From NCBI RefSeq assembly GCF_900090045.1, contig NC_041786.1, positions 935,501 through 999,500 of the forward strand: a DNA stretch of 64,000 nucleotides, read 5' to 3'. The notes beneath the pieces are model-generated. The model worked only from the letters and a program-made list of their open reading frames with translations, was not told where the DNA came from and ran no database searches. The stretch comes from Plasmodium malariae (Eukaryota > Apicomplexa > Aconoidasida > Haemosporida > Plasmodiidae). Made by a program: the position numbers and the translations under genes. Below, piece after piece: positions 47,170-59,070 of this stretch; position 1 is the first letter of the stretch; every line of letters starts with the position of its first letter.

Positions 47170-47734
47170 ATTTAAAAATGATAAAAAAATATATGTAACT
47201 AATGAAGAAAAGATAAAAGATCAAACTATTTTTATGCTCATTAGTACGTGTAAAGCAACGTACTGGATTTTTTCCTTTAGGGCTGAATATGCTCACGGAG
47301 GGAGAGGGGAGAACTCCTTTTTTTTCTTTGTTCTGTTTTGCTACAAGTTGTATTATTTTGCTGAGTTTTATTTTGTTTAGCTTAAGTTTGTTATGCTATG
47401 TGTTATTTTGTTTAAGTTAAATTTTTTTTGCTGCGTATTATTTTGTTTTGTTTTATATCTTTTTTCTTTTTTTCTATTCTGATAGCTCATCAGTGAAATT
47501 AACATTACAACACTGTTACTCTTCGCGTACCATTTTTAAGATGTACAACTAAACTTCATATAAAAGCACACTGTTCAATAATCCTTTTTTTTTTTTTTTT
47601 TTTTTTTAATGGTTTCTAGTCTTATTTTTTTATATATAAATTACACTAAGGTAATTCTTTAGGTTCGTAAAGAATAAAGATGCATTAGCAGTACTCGTCT
47701 AGCCTAACATAATTCTATTCATCTCATTCAACTC

Positions 47735-47965
47735 GGCTTATTCAATTTAATTCAATTTAATTTATCTAATTTAATTTACTTCATTTAATATAATTTATTC
47801 AATATAATATATTCAATTTAATTTATTCAATTTAATTTATTCAATTTAATTTATTCAATTTAATTTATTCAATTCAATTTATACAATTCAATTTATTCAA
47901 TTCAATTTAATTTATTCAATTTAATTAATACAATTTAATTAATACAATATAATTAATACAATACA
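47735..47965 (+). repeat. Array of tttattcaatttaa units
   Basis: About fifteen units of roughly 14 bp (ttcaatttaatttat) with drift toward ttaatacaat at the 3' end. Confidence 0.8.
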
Positions 47966-48614
47966 ACTTAATATAATTTTCTTTCTTTTTTTTTTTTTTT
48001 TTTTGCGCCTGTTACGGTAAGTCGCAAAATAACAACATTTTACTATTTTTTTTCTTTCTTTTTTGCTTTTTGTTCTCTTTTTTCTTTCTTCTTTTTATTG
48101 TTTTTTCGAAATAGGGACAATGCATAAGGGCACTTTTTAAAGGTGCAAAGGAATATCAGTAAAGATGTTGATATAAAAAAGTACGAAGCCGCATGTACGC
48201 ACTCGTACATACGAACCTGAGCGTAATATAATTATGTAATGATGTACGAATGTGTACGCACTTATGTATATGTATATGTATTTATGTATATATATATTTA
48301 TGAACTTAAGCATTTGTGCAAAGCGTACATGTGAACATGGTACAGAAATATGCTATTCACACGAGATTAAAATAGCGCTAAGTATTTTGAATGATATATA
48401 TATATATATTAATATAAATTGGTGAGTACCCTTTTTTTTTTTTTTTTTTTTTTTTATTAGAATTATTTTTTTACAGAAGGAAAAAAAAAAATGATTAGGG
48501 AAAAAAGAAAGATACGAAATGTGCATAATTTTAACATAACAATTAGTGAATAACAAATACGTTAATTAATTTATGCATTTGTGACATATGTATATTTATG
48601 CTATGTACACGGTC

Positions 48615-48835
48615 ATAACATTTATACAGTTATATTATATATGCAGTTATATTATATATGCAGTTATATTATATATGCAGTTATACTATATATGCAGTTA
48701 TATTATATATGCAGTTATACTATATATGCAGTTATACTATATATGCAGTTATACTATATATGCAGTTATACTATATATGCAGTTATACTATATATGCAGT
48801 TATACTATATATGCATTTATATTATATATGCATTT
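48615..48835 (+). repeat. 18-bp tandem array (cagttatactatatatg)
   Basis: About twelve near-perfect units. The Tyr-Ile-Cys-Ser frames over it are artefacts. Confidence 0.9.
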
Positions 48836-49322
48836 GAATTGTTTATTCATTTTGTACCTTTTACACAATTTACACCAATTATACCACTTACACCATTTTT
48901 TTGCTTAAAAAAATAAATAAAAGGATTTTTACTAATTGGTTTGCCTTGGTTTATTTTGACCAATTTTTGCCTATTGAATAATTTTTTCCTTCGTTGAGCA
49001 AGCGAAAAATTACAAGTACATAGTAACTTTTTCTGACTGTGTAAGGATGCACAAGGGGAATAATTTGGAAGGGAAGAAAAAAAAGAAAAAAAATACATGA
49101 ACAATTCAGGCTAGTTCAGTTTTTTTTGTGAGCGATATCATGAGAGTGTAATTGAGCGTAAATAGGCACAATTTGTATATATATATGTGTGAGGCGGTAT
49201 ATTTTATATGTACCACTTATGCGTACTTGTATGTACATATCTTAATATATATCTTTCCATGTGTGTGCACGAACGTTTGTTTCGTTCGTTGGCGCTTGTG
49301 TGTGACTGTGTGAGCTATAAAA

Positions 49323-49970
49323 ATGGCAAGAATAATAAGCATATTCGTTATTCTGCTTGCACTGCTGATTGTTAATCCGTTCCTAACGAATAGTTTAGAA
49401 ATATTCATTACTCTGAAGCCGAACAAAGTGAAATGTATGAAAGAAAGAATAAACAAAGACACATTAGTTGTATGTAAGTTCAAAACAGACGATAAGAATA
49501 ATTTAGTTTCTATATATATATATGATACGGATGTAAATGAAAAGAATATTAATTCTCAACAAAAACTTCCTATCTTTGAGTCAGTTAATGAGCATAATGT
49601 GAAAACAGCATTTTCAACATTTTATTCCTCCTCTTACTCATTTTGTGCATATAACAAAACAAAAAAAACAATAGATATATATTTCGAAGTGAAACATGGA
49701 ACAGACGCAAAAGATTATGCACAGATAGCCAAAACAGAACATCTTAATGAAGCTACACTGTTTTTAAAATTAATTGTTGACCATATGACTGATTTTCATG
49801 TAAATTTAAAAAGAATTAAAAAAGACGAAGAGAATGAAAAAAAATCGAGTGATAAATTAAACGATACATTAATGTGGTTCTCCTTTATAAATATTTTTAT
49901 TATAATTATTGCTGCTGTTATTCAAGACTTTTATTTTAAAAGATTTTTCACCTCCAAAAAAATTATTTAA
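49323..49970 (+). CDS. p24/emp24/gp25L family cargo receptor (TMED)
   Basis: This is a 215-residue type I membrane protein. It has a signal peptide (residues 1-24, ending near TNS), and a lumenal GOLD-type domain with a Cys pair (KCMKERI, VVCKF). A short coiled coil follows (about 150-178), then one transmembrane segment (WFSFINIFIIIIAAVIQ). A 12-residue tail reads YFKRFFTSKKII. The tail carries both a diphenylalanine COPII signal and a KKxx COPI retrieval signal, the hallmark of p24 proteins cycling between ER and Golgi. It sits between AMMECR1 and E1; no operon-like relation is implied. Confidence 0.92.
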   Translation: MARIISIFVILLALLIVNPFLTNSLEIFITLKPNKVKCMKERINKDTLVVCKFKTDDKNNLVSIYIYDTDVNEKNINSQQKLPIFESVNEHNVKTAFSTFYSSSYSFCAYNKTKKTIDIYFEVKHGTDAKDYAQIAKTEHLNEATLFLKLIVDHMTDFHVNLKRIKKDEENEKKSSDKLNDTLMWFSFINIFIIIIAAVIQDFYFKRFFTSKKII

Positions 49971-50226
49971 ATAATGATTTATTCCCGTGGGCATATGCAC
50001 ATAGGCTTACAGGCACATAGACATATAGCCACACACGTCCATATGCTCGTGTTTGTGTGCACTACTACCATGCGGACATTCGAACAAATTTTTTTATTAA
50101 TCTCATGAAAAGCGTTAAAAATGGTACCTCTTTTGTATTGAAAAAAAAAGATTTTTTTTTTTTAAAAATATATTTAACTGTTTGCTTATGTAAGAACTGC
50201 ACTTTGCTAGTATATACTTATAAGGA

Positions 50227-50265
<39 letters not shown>

Positions 50266-50449
50266 CATAGATATATATATAGTCGAATGTACGTACAGAT
50301 AACTCGGGGTTAGTTCAGTGTATATGCCCGTTTTCACTGTAAATCGTTCTTTGACATTTTCACCTGCTCATAAAATAAGACCAGCTGTCAGTTAACGAAA
50401 TTGTAAATCGTTTGTGCAATTTTAAGCAGATTAGTGGCTACTCTGCGGT

Positions 50450-50605
50450 TTAATCATTTTATTAATTTTATTCAATTTTTTCATTTTATTCATTTTTTCA
50501 TTTTATTCATTTTTTCATTTTATTCATTTTTTCATTTTATTCATTTTTTCATTTTTTCAATTTTTTCAATTTTTTCAATTTTTTCAATTTTTGCATTTTT
50601 TCAAT
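50450..50605 (+). repeat. Array of ttttttcattttattcat units
   Basis: T-rich repeat of about 10-17 bp units in the p24 to E1 spacer. The rest of 49971-50922 holds a (TA)n run (50230-50260) and no gene. Confidence 0.75.
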
Positions 50606-50922
50606 ATATATATTTTTTTTTTTTTCTGTTCAAACTGTGAAAAAAACATATCTGCAAAACAGTTACAAAGAAAAAACAAACTCTTTAAAAGGCAACAAAA
50701 AAAAAGGAAAAAATGAAACAAATCGGAAAAATTAAAACAATAAATATGCATAACATGGAGGGGTGCATAAACACACAAACAGACATACGTGCCCGTATGC
50801 ACATACACAACATATGTATAACTTATACACAACATGTATACACACATATGCATATACATTGATGTGCATTCATATATATATCTACACACTATTGCGCCCC
50901 CCTCTTCCCACCTCACTCAAAA

Positions 50923-53900
50923 CTAAGTGTGATAGTGAACATTTACCTGAACGTCAGGTAAAACAATCTCTGCTCTGGTAACATTATCTGTTGCAAAAAT
51001 GTGCAAAACGAATGTTTTCATGTCCTGTTGGTCTTTAAATAATTCATGTAAAATATCATATAAATAATTTTGTTTACAATAAGATGAAGAAACAGTTTGG
51101 AAATTCGAATAAATAATTTTATCCTTCACACCTATTGTCTGAATGGTAACATTAAATAGTTGTTCAACAGATCTTACAAACTCGTCTAAAGTTATATCTT
51201 TTTTATTTTCTTCTGTATTGTTAATACTAAAAAAGAGGAGCACGTTACTTTTTATTTCTTCTATGTTTTTTTGTAGATTTTTAACAGTCATTGTGATATA
51301 TGCTAAATCGTTTTGTACAGTTGTACATGCTTCTTTACCAATCCCTTGTCCTCCTTCTATTAATTGGATCTTTTTCTTAACATAACACATATTTGCTTGT
51401 ACATAATTCAAAAACGCTTTATCAGATGTAACATTGGATATATATTTATTATATATTTCATTGTCCATAAAGGTAAAAATTAAATCGATTTCTTTTATTA
51501 TCTTATCAATATGTTCTCTGGTAATCTTGTTTTTACTACTATATGCATATTTTTCCTTTTCATTTATGAAGTCCTTATTTGTTGTGTCTACTCCTGTTGG
51601 TTTGTCAATACGTAGCACTTTCTCTAAGTTATTCAATTTTTTATTAACTTGATCCAAGTATTTTTTTATGTTTTTCTTCTCCTCTTTTGAAAGAACGCTT
51701 ATCTGATTGGTAAAAATATAAGAAGGAAAACCGCAAACTCCCAACGTGCAATTTTGATTATTTTGATTATTATTATTAATTTTATTTTTACGAAATATAT
51801 CGATATAGATATAATTCCACAATGTAAATTTAACATTTTTTAATAAAGGTATTGAAGCATTTTCATAGGATGTGGTATACAACCTGTTCAATTCACATTT
51901 CGTTAAAAAGTTATCTCCTAAATTAATATATTGGTTACTAAGTAAAGAAGATATCCTTGCCAATTTGTCATATTCGATGTTAAAAAAGTAAAATAAAGTC
52001 TTGTTGCCTTTTTGTACATATATTATGTTTTTATATACACGTATATTCAAGTTTTTGAATTTCTCCACACGCACTGTTTCATTAGGGTGGTTTGAAAAGA
52101 GTTTTTTCAAACAGAATTTTATTTCTGCCATTTTTTCCATCTCACTTGCCATTTTTCTTGTTTTCTCGATATTTCTCTTATTGCTACAGACGGGTCTGTT
52201 CGATGGATCCTCCTCCCCTTTACATTCACTTAATTTTAAAAAATATGCTACTTTGTAAAATTCGAACATTGCCAGGGAAGCAATCATTGACACAACGGTT
52301 ACAATGGACGGAATAATATTATTGCAAATTTTAAAAAAGTCCAAAATGTTTAGCTTGGAAAAGTTGTAATTCTCACTCCTTACATTTGTAATGCTAAAAA
52401 TAAAATTAATATCATCCTTGTTGTCTTCCAGATTACAAATGAGCGGAGTAAAAAAGGGAAATTGCTCCTTTTGTTTTATTTTTTTTTCATCAACATATTT
52501 TGCCTTCCCATTCCTCTTCTGAACATATATCAATGACATAATAAAAAGAGGATTATTAAACAAATCATATAACTCCTTTTCAATAATGGCATAAAATTTT
52601 AAATTCGTATTTTTTTTTATAACTGATAAAAAGTAAAATAATTTTTTCAAATTTATAACTAGGCCATTTTTTTCCACTAAATTTGTTAAGGCAATCTGAA
52701 GGTCCACGCTGTTACTGCCATTTTTTTTATCTCCCCAATTTTTGTAATAAAATATATGATCTATCATGTCCGGTTTAATTTTCATTAAATTTTTTAAGAC
52801 CTTTTTAAAAGTGTTAATTGCACATTTGTAGAACAATAAATGGTCTTTATTCTGTTTATTATAATATATAGGTTGAGGTAAACTTTGTGTATTTCCATCA
52901 TAATATTTCAGTATATCCTCTTTATTATTACTTAAAAGGTTAATAATATTATTTACAAAAATGGAATTCCATAATTTATGAACATTTTCTTCAAAATTTA
53001 AATTAAAAAAAATTTTAGTTAAATTAAAGAAATGCACTAAATTGCTTATATTATCATAATTGCATAAATGTCCAAAATAATATACTGGATCGTTTAAAAA
53101 ACAATTCATTTTTAAAACGTTATCAAAAAAAAAATTATTATATACACTTTTGCTAAATTCGATGATATGTTTATGATTTTTTGGAAACGACGTGATCGTG
53201 CAAGAGTTACTCTTTTCCTCATTCCCTTCTTTATCATAAGAATTACTTGAGTACGTTTCGCTTGAAAATGGCATAATAATCTGACTACTTCCCTTTAGTC
53301 CTTCTATACCTGTCTCAATGAATGGAAGAGAGTTTATTAAACAAAATTCATCGCAAATAACTCGACTCTTCAAATTATCAAGACATAATATGCACAAAAC
53401 TGTTTTTTTTTTTTTCCCTTTTTCAAAAGGGGTAAATAATGTAGCTGCACCGTTCATGTTTTTTCTTTCAACGTCCTGAACTTTGCTTTTCTCCTCTTCA
53501 ACATAAAACTGCTTTAACAGCAAGTCCCTGTTACTCAATACCGACTCATCCACCTTCATCTTCAAAAATAAACAATTTATATCCTCGTTAATTCTTTTAA
53601 TATTATCTGCAGCTACTTGGCATTTTAACTTTCCTATATCTTTTGTTGTAAATAAAAACTGCCTAGTCAAATTTGACTCTTCAATGAGATCATAATCAAC
53701 TATTTGAATAATACCTCCTCTTTTAATCTTCCTATGTTCTATTTCACCTTTTAATGAACTGTCTTCCTCTTTTTTTGTTTCAACCCTTTGTTCATTGTTT
53801 TGTTCATGTCCTGCTTTACTTACGCTATATATTTTTCTCTTTCTTATAGATGAAGAAACTCCTATTAAGGAGAGCAATTTCAAAAATTCACAACCTAGAG

Positions 53901-56193
53901 CACCTGACCCGATCAGCAAAATATTTAAATTGTTCAGGAAATTTTGAAAATTGTTACCAAAAAAATTTAACTGATTCATATACCTTCCATCATACGTTTT
54001 GGATATTTTTGAGAAAGGGAATAAATCTCTCTTATCAAAATAAAATGTTTGATAAATGGGCTTAAATTTATGAGTTATCCCTTTTAATATTTGTTGAGTT
54101 ACTAAAGAGCCAAAAAAAGAAGAAAATGGAGCAAGTTCAATGTGTACAGCGGACAAAAATTGATTAATTATCTGAACATTCATATTTTTTTTTTTTTTTT
54201 TACATAAAATTTTAAACTTTTTAACAATTTCATCTGTTGGAAAAATTTTCTCATCCTCATTTTTACTTTTCCATATTTCGTCATAACATAAAAAACATAC
54301 TTCTTCATCGGACAATTCGTTCGTGTTCCCACTCATTGAAAGGAAATCTAAAACGTATGATAATATTTTCCCCCTACTTAATTTTTTTTTTAATTTTTTT
54401 AAATATTCCTCCAAACAAGTATAATTCAACTTTGTCTGTTCATGCATTTTTTCAACACTCACCTGATTTAATTTATTTTTTTTAATCATGTCTCTCAAAT
54501 TTTGTATATATATTTCTGCTAATTTCTTCCTCAATTTTGTAACAAAATGAATGTAATAAGGGAAGAATATTTTTTCTAAATATTTCAAAATTTTCTTACA
54601 TAATGCATAACTTGCAAAATGCCAAAAATTTACTCCTATAACAGATACTGTAATGGTATTATTCCCCCTACATACATTTTTGACTTCACATTCGATATTC
54701 ATCATTTTATTCGCATTTTTTATACACAATTTAATCCTATCCTTGTCATTTATCTGTATATCGTTGTAGTATGGCAAGTAATGCAAAATTAAATTATCCT
54801 CTTGAAATGCTATATTGCTTATTTTATACTGCTCACTATTCATTACATTCGTAAAGGTAAAATGACCAAAGTCGACAAAAACTCGACCAAACAGTCCAAC
54901 CGTGTTAACACATATAAACTTTTTTTTTTCTTGTCTGCACAGATTATTTATGTTTATATTAAATAGTTCCCTCTGATTTACAGATACAATTATGTCATAA
55001 TCAGTTATACTATTAAATATATTAGTTGTAATAGCTTTTATTTTACAATTATCGTTTAAATTTTGCATATTTTGAACACAGGAAATACTTCTTTTTTCCT
55101 TATTTATTAGTTTTTTATCACAAAAAAAGAGATTGTCCACGTCGTTGTTGGTTAAAATATGATTGTCATATATACCAATTTCTTTAACTCCACACAAAAT
55201 TAAATTTTTACATATTTCGCTGCTTGTTCCATTTAAACCGATAATTAATATTTTGCTTTTTTTAATTTCTTTTTCCTCTTTATATCCATGTGTGTACATT
55301 TGTCTGCTATACTTTTTCTCGTCCTCCAAAATGTTTACATTTATTTCATCACTTCGATTTTTCCATTCATTGCTGGTGCTCCTTTCACCCTCACGATTTT
55401 TTTCACCAAGGAAATTATTTTCATCATATGGATTTTCTTCCCAATCATAATTCTCTTCCCTATCGCTATTTTCTTCATTTCCGCAGTCCTCACATAATTG
55501 TTCCTTTTTATATATTTGTTCATTTCCCTCCTTTTTAAAATCTTTTTTTTTTTCTGAGCGTTCGAAAGGACTTCCATACACTTGAACGTCATTATCGGCC
55601 GAATATTTCTCTTTACTCTTATCCCTACTTTTGTCTACGCTTCTTTTTTCATTAGCGCTATTTAAAATATTCTCATGGCATTTCATCTGATTCTTATCAA
55701 AACCAGGGGTTAAAAGATTGTTTTTCCTCGTTACACAGCCAACGATATTTTCATTTTTTTTCCTTTGCTTTTCCTCAATTAAATATTTGTGTAATGAGAA
55801 ATAATTTTTTACCTTTTTTGGATTTTTTATCTTTTCTGGAATTTTTACCTTTTTTGTATTTTTTATCTTTTCTGGAATTTTTACATTTTCTGTATTTTTT
55901 ATCTTTTCTGGAATTTTTACATTTTCTGTATTTTTTATCTTTATTCTTTTTTTTCTCCTTACATTTATATTGTATAAATTATAAAGAATGCATATATTTT
56001 TTTTTCCTTGTGTTCTGTCCAAATGCTCCCCTTGAAAACGCCATTTTGAAAAATAATTGTTGGTTATTGGTACGGAATAGTCCTTTACGCCCTTCCCTAT
56101 ATTGCTATTTAATGAACGTGAGACCAACTGATTTTTTTTACTTAATAAATAAATAAAAATTAAAATATAAAAATATGTACACAAAAAATTCAT
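50923..56193 (-). CDS. Ubiquitin-activating enzyme E1 with N-terminal leader (apicoplast/SELMA type)
   Basis: The protein has 1756 residues from the ATG of MNFLCTYFYILIF; the codon opening the longer frame is TTG. The first 20 residues are a hydrophobic signal sequence, followed by a basic, Asn/Lys-rich leader of the kind used for apicoplast targeting. A pseudo-adenylation half (SKILIIGLNGTSSEICKNLI) precedes the active one (LLIGSGALGCEFLKLL, then LTRQFLFTTKDIGKLKCQVA). The catalytic cysteine lies in CTITSFPKN. A C-terminal ubiquitin-fold region follows. The usual E1 is about 1050 residues; the excess is leader and inserts, including repeated KIPEKIKNTENV near the N-terminus. Known Plasmodium SELMA models use an E1 like this for import into the four-membrane plastid. 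A strong donor (CAG|GTAAAT at 50946) leaves a tiny extra last exon possible. Confidence 0.88.
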   Translation of the reverse strand: MNFLCTYFYILIFIYLLSKKNQLVSRSLNSNIGKGVKDYSVPITNNYFSKWRFQGEHLDRTQGKKNICILYNLYNINVRRKKRIKIKNTENVKIPEKIKNTENVKIPEKIKNTKKVKIPEKIKNPKKVKNYFSLHKYLIEEKQRKKNENIVGCVTRKNNLLTPGFDKNQMKCHENILNSANEKRSVDKSRDKSKEKYSADNDVQVYGSPFERSEKKKDFKKEGNEQIYKKEQLCEDCGNEENSDREENYDWEENPYDENNFLGEKNREGERSTSNEWKNRSDEINVNILEDEKKYSRQMYTHGYKEEKEIKKSKILIIGLNGTSSEICKNLILCGVKEIGIYDNHILTNNDVDNLFFCDKKLINKEKRSISCVQNMQNLNDNCKIKAITTNIFNSITDYDIIVSVNQRELFNININNLCRQEKKKFICVNTVGLFGRVFVDFGHFTFTNVMNSEQYKISNIAFQEDNLILHYLPYYNDIQINDKDRIKLCIKNANKMMNIECEVKNVCRGNNTITVSVIGVNFWHFASYALCKKILKYLEKIFFPYYIHFVTKLRKKLAEIYIQNLRDMIKKNKLNQVSVEKMHEQTKLNYTCLEEYLKKLKKKLSRGKILSYVLDFLSMSGNTNELSDEEVCFLCYDEIWKSKNEDEKIFPTDEIVKKFKILCKKKKKNMNVQIINQFLSAVHIELAPFSSFFGSLVTQQILKGITHKFKPIYQTFYFDKRDLFPFSKISKTYDGRYMNQLNFFGNNFQNFLNNLNILLIGSGALGCEFLKLLSLIGVSSSIRKRKIYSVSKAGHEQNNEQRVETKKEEDSSLKGEIEHRKIKRGGIIQIVDYDLIEESNLTRQFLFTTKDIGKLKCQVAADNIKRINEDINCLFLKMKVDESVLSNRDLLLKQFYVEEEKSKVQDVERKNMNGAATLFTPFEKGKKKKTVLCILCLDNLKSRVICDEFCLINSLPFIETGIEGLKGSSQIIMPFSSETYSSNSYDKEGNEEKSNSCTITSFPKNHKHIIEFSKSVYNNFFFDNVLKMNCFLNDPVYYFGHLCNYDNISNLVHFFNLTKIFFNLNFEENVHKLWNSIFVNNIINLLSNNKEDILKYYDGNTQSLPQPIYYNKQNKDHLLFYKCAINTFKKVLKNLMKIKPDMIDHIFYYKNWGDKKNGSNSVDLQIALTNLVEKNGLVINLKKLFYFLSVIKKNTNLKFYAIIEKELYDLFNNPLFIMSLIYVQKRNGKAKYVDEKKIKQKEQFPFFTPLICNLEDNKDDINFIFSITNVRSENYNFSKLNILDFFKICNNIIPSIVTVVSMIASLAMFEFYKVAYFLKLSECKGEEDPSNRPVCSNKRNIEKTRKMASEMEKMAEIKFCLKKLFSNHPNETVRVEKFKNLNIRVYKNIIYVQKGNKTLFYFFNIEYDKLARISSLLSNQYINLGDNFLTKCELNRLYTTSYENASIPLLKNVKFTLWNYIYIDIFRKNKINNNNQNNQNCTLGVCGFPSYIFTNQISVLSKEEKKNIKKYLDQVNKKLNNLEKVLRIDKPTGVDTTNKDFINEKEKYAYSSKNKITREHIDKIIKEIDLIFTFMDNEIYNKYISNVTSDKAFLNYVQANMCYVKKKIQLIEGGQGIGKEACTTVQNDLAYITMTVKNLQKNIEEIKSNVLLFFSINNTEENKKDITLDEFVRSVEQLFNVTIQTIGVKDKIIYSNFQTVSSSYCKQNYLYDILHELFKDQQDMKTFVLHIFATDNVTRAEIVLPDVQVNVHYHT

Positions 56194-56224
56194 AGTTTTT
56201 ATGTCTTGCAATTATGTCACAAAT

Positions 56225-56345
56225 GGGACGAAGTATAATCAAATGAAATAAAACGGGGTTCAGTAAAACGGGGTTCAGTAAAACGGGATGCAGTAAAGCG
56301 GGATGCAGTATAACCAGATGAAATATGTCCAAATGAAGCACGGAA
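56225..56345 (-). repeat. Array upstream of E1 (aaaacggggttcagt units)
   Basis: About eight units of 15 bp, with unusually high G content for this spacer, begin about 35 bases upstream of the E1 ATG and probably lie in its 5' leader. Confidence 0.8.
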
Positions 56346-56879
56346 AAATGAATTATAACAAGATGAAGCAAAAAAATAAAAAAATAAAAAATATAAAAAT
56401 GTACAACTTTCTAGTATTATACTAAAAATAAAGTTATCAATTTTCGCTTTGCGCCCAATCATTTTTTTCGACTTAATCAGAAATTTATTTTGATGAACAT
56501 TTTTTTGTTTGTAAAAATATTCTACACCTGTACGGAAATTACCGATGGAATTTTTGTGTTTGTTAATACGAATATTCTCAAACGTGTTTTCCGCGTAAAT
56601 ACAAACACACATATGTCTGTATGCACATACATACGTACATATGTATATATACATATGCGCACTTAACGTAGCGATTATTCTTTTTAATAGTTTTCTTTTG
56701 CATTTGTTTGACAACCACCTATAACTGTGTTCTCCTGTAATTTATGCGTCAACTGGTACTCTGATGGTGCGATAAATTAAAAAATTATGTTACTATTTTT
56801 TTTTTTTTTACTCGTTAACATTTCATTTTTTTCAATTCAATGAAAGGAAATTTGTTACACGCACTTACCCGTTCATTAG

Positions 56880-57145
56880 TTTATTCATTCATCCGTTTAT
56901 TCATTCATCCGTTTATTCGTTCATCCGTTTATTCGTTCATCCGTTTATTCGTTCATCCGTTTATTCGTTCATCCGTTTATTCGTTCATCCGTTTATTCGT
57001 TCATCCGTTTATTCGTTCATCCGTTTATTCGTTCATCCGTTTATTCGTTCATCCGTTTATTCGTTCATCCGTTTATTCGTTCATCCGTTTATTCATTTAT
57101 CCGTTTATTCATTTATCTATTTATTCATTTATCTGTTTATTCATT
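56880..57145 (+). repeat. 16-bp tandem array (tcgttcatccgtttat)
   Basis: About sixteen almost identical units lie just upstream of the first recognised exon of the roadblock-like gene, probably inside its intron. Confidence 0.9.
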
Positions 57146-57182
57146 TTTTTTTGTTGTTTGTTTTTCCTCCATTTATGTTCAG

Positions 57183-57602
57183 GTAAGTCATATACGGTTG
57201 AACAAGATGGGATAAAAATAAATGCTTCTACAAATAACGTAATTTATTTTATCCGTTTCTTCAAATAATTGTTGGAACCATTTTTTGCTTATGATATCTA
57301 CTCTAATCAAATTTTTCTTGAACATGTTTTGATTTAAAATTTTCGTATTTTCGATACCATAATTTTAGTTGTTCTCTTTATTGTAATTTCTTTTTTTTTT
57401 TTTTTTTTGTTGTTATCTTTATATTATCATTTTCCCTCTGCCTCTTTTTTTATATTTTGAAACATGGCTTTTGTTTGGCACATATACATCATACATACAT
57501 GCTACATGTACGTATATATATATATATACATATGTGTGTACACCCTAATAAATAAGTTTTTTCATGATATATAATTCTTTTTTTACTGTATATCTTCCTT
57601 CT

Positions 57603-57634
<32 letters not shown>

Positions 57635-58099
57635 TATAATTGTTTTTTTCTAGTTATATATAATATATTACTTATGGGATCATTGTAACTCTGCAAAAAT
57701 AATTGTAAAATGTGTTACCTTGTTATGTTAAGCTTTTTTCTTTCGAGAAAATAATTTTAATTATTTTTATTTTTTATGGAACATTTTGCTTCTTCATTTC
57801 AATGTTTGTTTGTTTGTTTTTTTTGGAAGATATACGTGCACAGTGCTCTTCTTCTCTCTTTAATTTTGCTTACAATTAAAAGAGATAACTGTGCATGCAT
57901 ATATATAAGTCAAGGAATGGAAACTATCGCTTCTTATATGTACATCCATGTAAGTATATATTTGGAGTGGTAAATGAGAAAGAAGTCTCTATGAACGATT
58001 TTTTCACTAAGAAGAAATTGTAAATATATGCAATTTTTATTCTTCTCTGTGGCTTTACATTTATTATTTCAATGATGGAATTATTTAGCTATCTACAAA

Positions 58100-58131
<32 letters not shown>

Positions 58132-58449
58132 AAGCTAAACATGAGGAGACAATTTTTTTTTTTTTTTTTTTTATCCCATATTTTACAACATGTACTTTGT
58201 TAATTGTAAAACTGAGCAGTTATATTCGTTTTTATTCTTTAATTTTGTCCCTTTATTTTTTTGGTTTATTCTTTTACTTTTTAATTTTTTTCCCTTAAGT
58301 GATAGACATAAAGAGAAAAGCAATAAGATGAAATGAAGCCAATAAAATTGGGAAAACCAAATATAACATCATTAAAAAATTTTATAAAACCAATGTTTTT
58401 TGTTGTGTGCCTATTTTTTTTTTTTTTTTTTCAGTTTATTAATATTTAA
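57183..58449 (+). CDS. Roadblock/LC7-type dynein light chain-like, spliced, 5' end unresolved (predicted)
   Basis: Three exons join in phase: 57183-57238 (after TTATGTTCAG; GKSYTVEQDGIKINASTNN), 57830-57949 (IYVHSALLLSLILLTIKRDN, then CACIYISQGMETIASYMYIH; donor GTAAGT) and 58435-58449 (after a long poly(dT) and CAG; FINI and stop). The result follows the roadblock fold in order. A strand-turn DGIKI pattern like DGIPI is followed by an amphipathic helix, then a strand with a polar ME turn like NEIMV. A closing strand near the C-terminus ends it. These proteins are dynein light chains or regulators of small GTPases. An exon encoding the first helix must lie upstream and ends in phase 1; I did not find it. 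Confidence 0.45.
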
Positions 58450-59070
58450 GCCAATTTATGATTCTTTGTTTTTTGTAAGTATTAATCGCGAGAATTGTAA
58501 TTTTGTTGTGCTATATTTTGTTCTTTCGTCTCGTGCTGATTCATCATTTTATAACACTGCTCTACGTTATGCTTTACTTGACTTCTCTTTTTTTTTTCTT
58601 TCTTTTTTTTTTCTATACGGGTTGCATTTGTATACTGCCCCATTAAGATCAAATCTTTTTTTTACCATTTTCCCGTTTATAACTTCTTTAATTACTTTAA
58701 ATTTTTTCATAAAAGAAAAGCATTTTTCTCTTAATTTTTTAAAATATTTCACATTCTTTTTATGTTACCGACAATTAGCTATATTATGTATATATGCTCA
58801 CCTGTAGAGCTTGTACATATAGATATATATATATGTATATATATATATATGTATATGTATATGGCTGTGTGTGTGTTCATTTAAACCGTATATATATTTT
58901 TTTTTTTAGATTTTATAATATTTTTGAACATATATTTTTTGCATACCATTCAACTTTTTGCGCAATTATGTGGATTAAGCGTGTAAATTGTCGAAATTTG
59001 AACGTACATAAATATATGCATATGTACATGTATATTTCCCCATTTTTTGCCCCATGCCCCCCCTTGCCAA
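58450..59070. other. Spacer upstream of the DA1-like gene
   Basis: AT-rich with TA runs (58820-58860). Phe-rich open frames are not convincing. It contains the presumed promoter of the gene at 59071. Confidence 0.4.

Larger units (their letters stand above)
47170..49322. other. Long intergenic region with arrays
   Basis: The spacer between divergently transcribed AMMECR1 and p24 genes is AT-rich. It carries the two arrays listed separately, poly(dT) near 47586 and 48430, and no supportable gene. Confidence 0.5.
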
